From NCBI GenBank assembly GCA_031771865.1, contig JASISA010000025.1:3410001-3474000 (forward strand): 64,000 nt of DNA, written 5' to 3'. The translations under genes and the position numbers were made by a program. The number at the start of each line of letters is the position of its first letter. Within the stretch, counting starts at the first letter, position 1. The notes beneath the pieces are model-generated. The model worked only from the letters and a program-made list of their open reading frames with translations, did no database searches and was not told where the DNA came from. The DNA is from Nothophaeocryptopus gaeumannii. Taxonomy: Eukaryota > Ascomycota > Dothideomycetes > Mycosphaerellales > Mycosphaerellaceae. Below are positions 63,845 through 64,000 of the stretch, one piece after another.

Positions 63845-64000
63845 ATGGCCGAGGTCTTGAACAACCCTATGCGGCCGGATGGTCAGCCATTCTACCAAAG
63901 CCCCGGATCATACGGTCGAGCTGCGTCCATACCCACGTCACCGTCTCTATTTCTCGACAAGACAGCATCTCCGCTCTCCTCGAGTCCGAAGACCGCCAGC
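63845..64000 (+). CDS. N-terminal start of a hypothetical protein, 3' partial
   Basis: The ATG at 63845 opens a frame that remains open to the window end (52 codons). It is hydrophilic, Ser/Pro-rich (NPMRPDGQPFYQSPGSYGRA, then SPSLFLDKTASPLSSSPK), like the disordered N-terminus of a larger regulatory protein. A long pyrimidine-rich leader precedes it, as is usual for fungal promoters. No domain is reached, so no function is given. Confidence 0.5.
   Translation, partial: MAEVLNNPMRPDGQPFYQSPGSYGRAASIPTSPSLFLDKTASPLSSSPKTAS

Noticed and set aside
1..64000. CRISPR array, bacterial operon, integrase or prophage signals
   Set aside because: No regular spacer-repeat array and no prokaryotic gene arrangement; introns show a eukaryotic nuclear genome.
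1..64000. Transposon or retroelement with transposase or reverse transcriptase
   Set aside because: No such domain was seen in any of the listed translations; the only long inverted repeat (54.74 kb) lacks flanking element features.

Overview
The window is nuclear DNA of a filamentous ascomycete. Protein-coding genes carry short spliceosomal introns of about 45-140 bp, with GTAAGT/GTATGT-type donors, CTAAC/CTGAC branch sites and CAG/TAG acceptors. There is no operon structure, no bacterial signal and no convincing tRNA or rRNA. The housekeeping genes (DNA2, RPL9, KIN1, NSA2, bL21m, VPS10, NOP4, INO1, DPP3) are fungal in type. Families of LPxELRNxIY/F-box-like proteins and small secreted Cys-rich proteins suggest Dothideomycetes (Mycosphaerella-like), but that class assignment is inference only.

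Layout. 0-3.4 kb: DNA2, 5' end cut by the window edge. 3.4-14.2 kb: gene-poor accessory stretch around RPL9, holding two decayed paralogues, a secreted Cys/Pro repeat protein stopped by one in-frame TAA, an LPGETRN-type gene, a modular multi-exon Cys-rich gene and a doubtful secreted gene. 14.2-22.3 kb: MFS transporter with a one-base frameshift, G-patch protein and KIN1 kinase. 22.8-37 kb: second accessory block with three LPAELRN-type genes, a 73-residue secreted Cys-rich protein, a membrane-protein relic, a secreted Ser/Thr/Pro-rich protein and four related F-box-like loci (two broken or truncated, two intact), interrupted by the divergent pair NSA2/bL21m. 37-60 kb: cytochrome P450, VPS10, a secreted agmatinase, a cytochrome b5-like haem protein, a tiny Cys/His-rich protein, NOP4, INO1, a GPI-type surface protein, DPP3 and a CCDC25-like protein. 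60-63.8 kb holds no gene I can support, and a new gene starts at 63845 and runs off the window.

Themes. Several genes serve ribosome production or translation (RPL9, NSA2, NOP4, bL21m). Others serve genome maintenance (DNA2), trafficking (VPS10), polarity signalling (KIN1) and inositol synthesis (INO1). The accessory blocks are full of lineage-specific families, many carrying frameshifts or single in-frame stops. The most unusual items are the modular Cys-rich gene at 10.5-11.0 kb built from phase-1 exons, the Cys/Pro minisatellite protein at 5.0-5.9 kb, a perfect 45-bp inverted repeat at 54.74-54.86 kb, and two paralogues whose start codon is separated from the rest of the coding sequence by an intron. 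All exon models were read by eye from splice signals and frame continuity.
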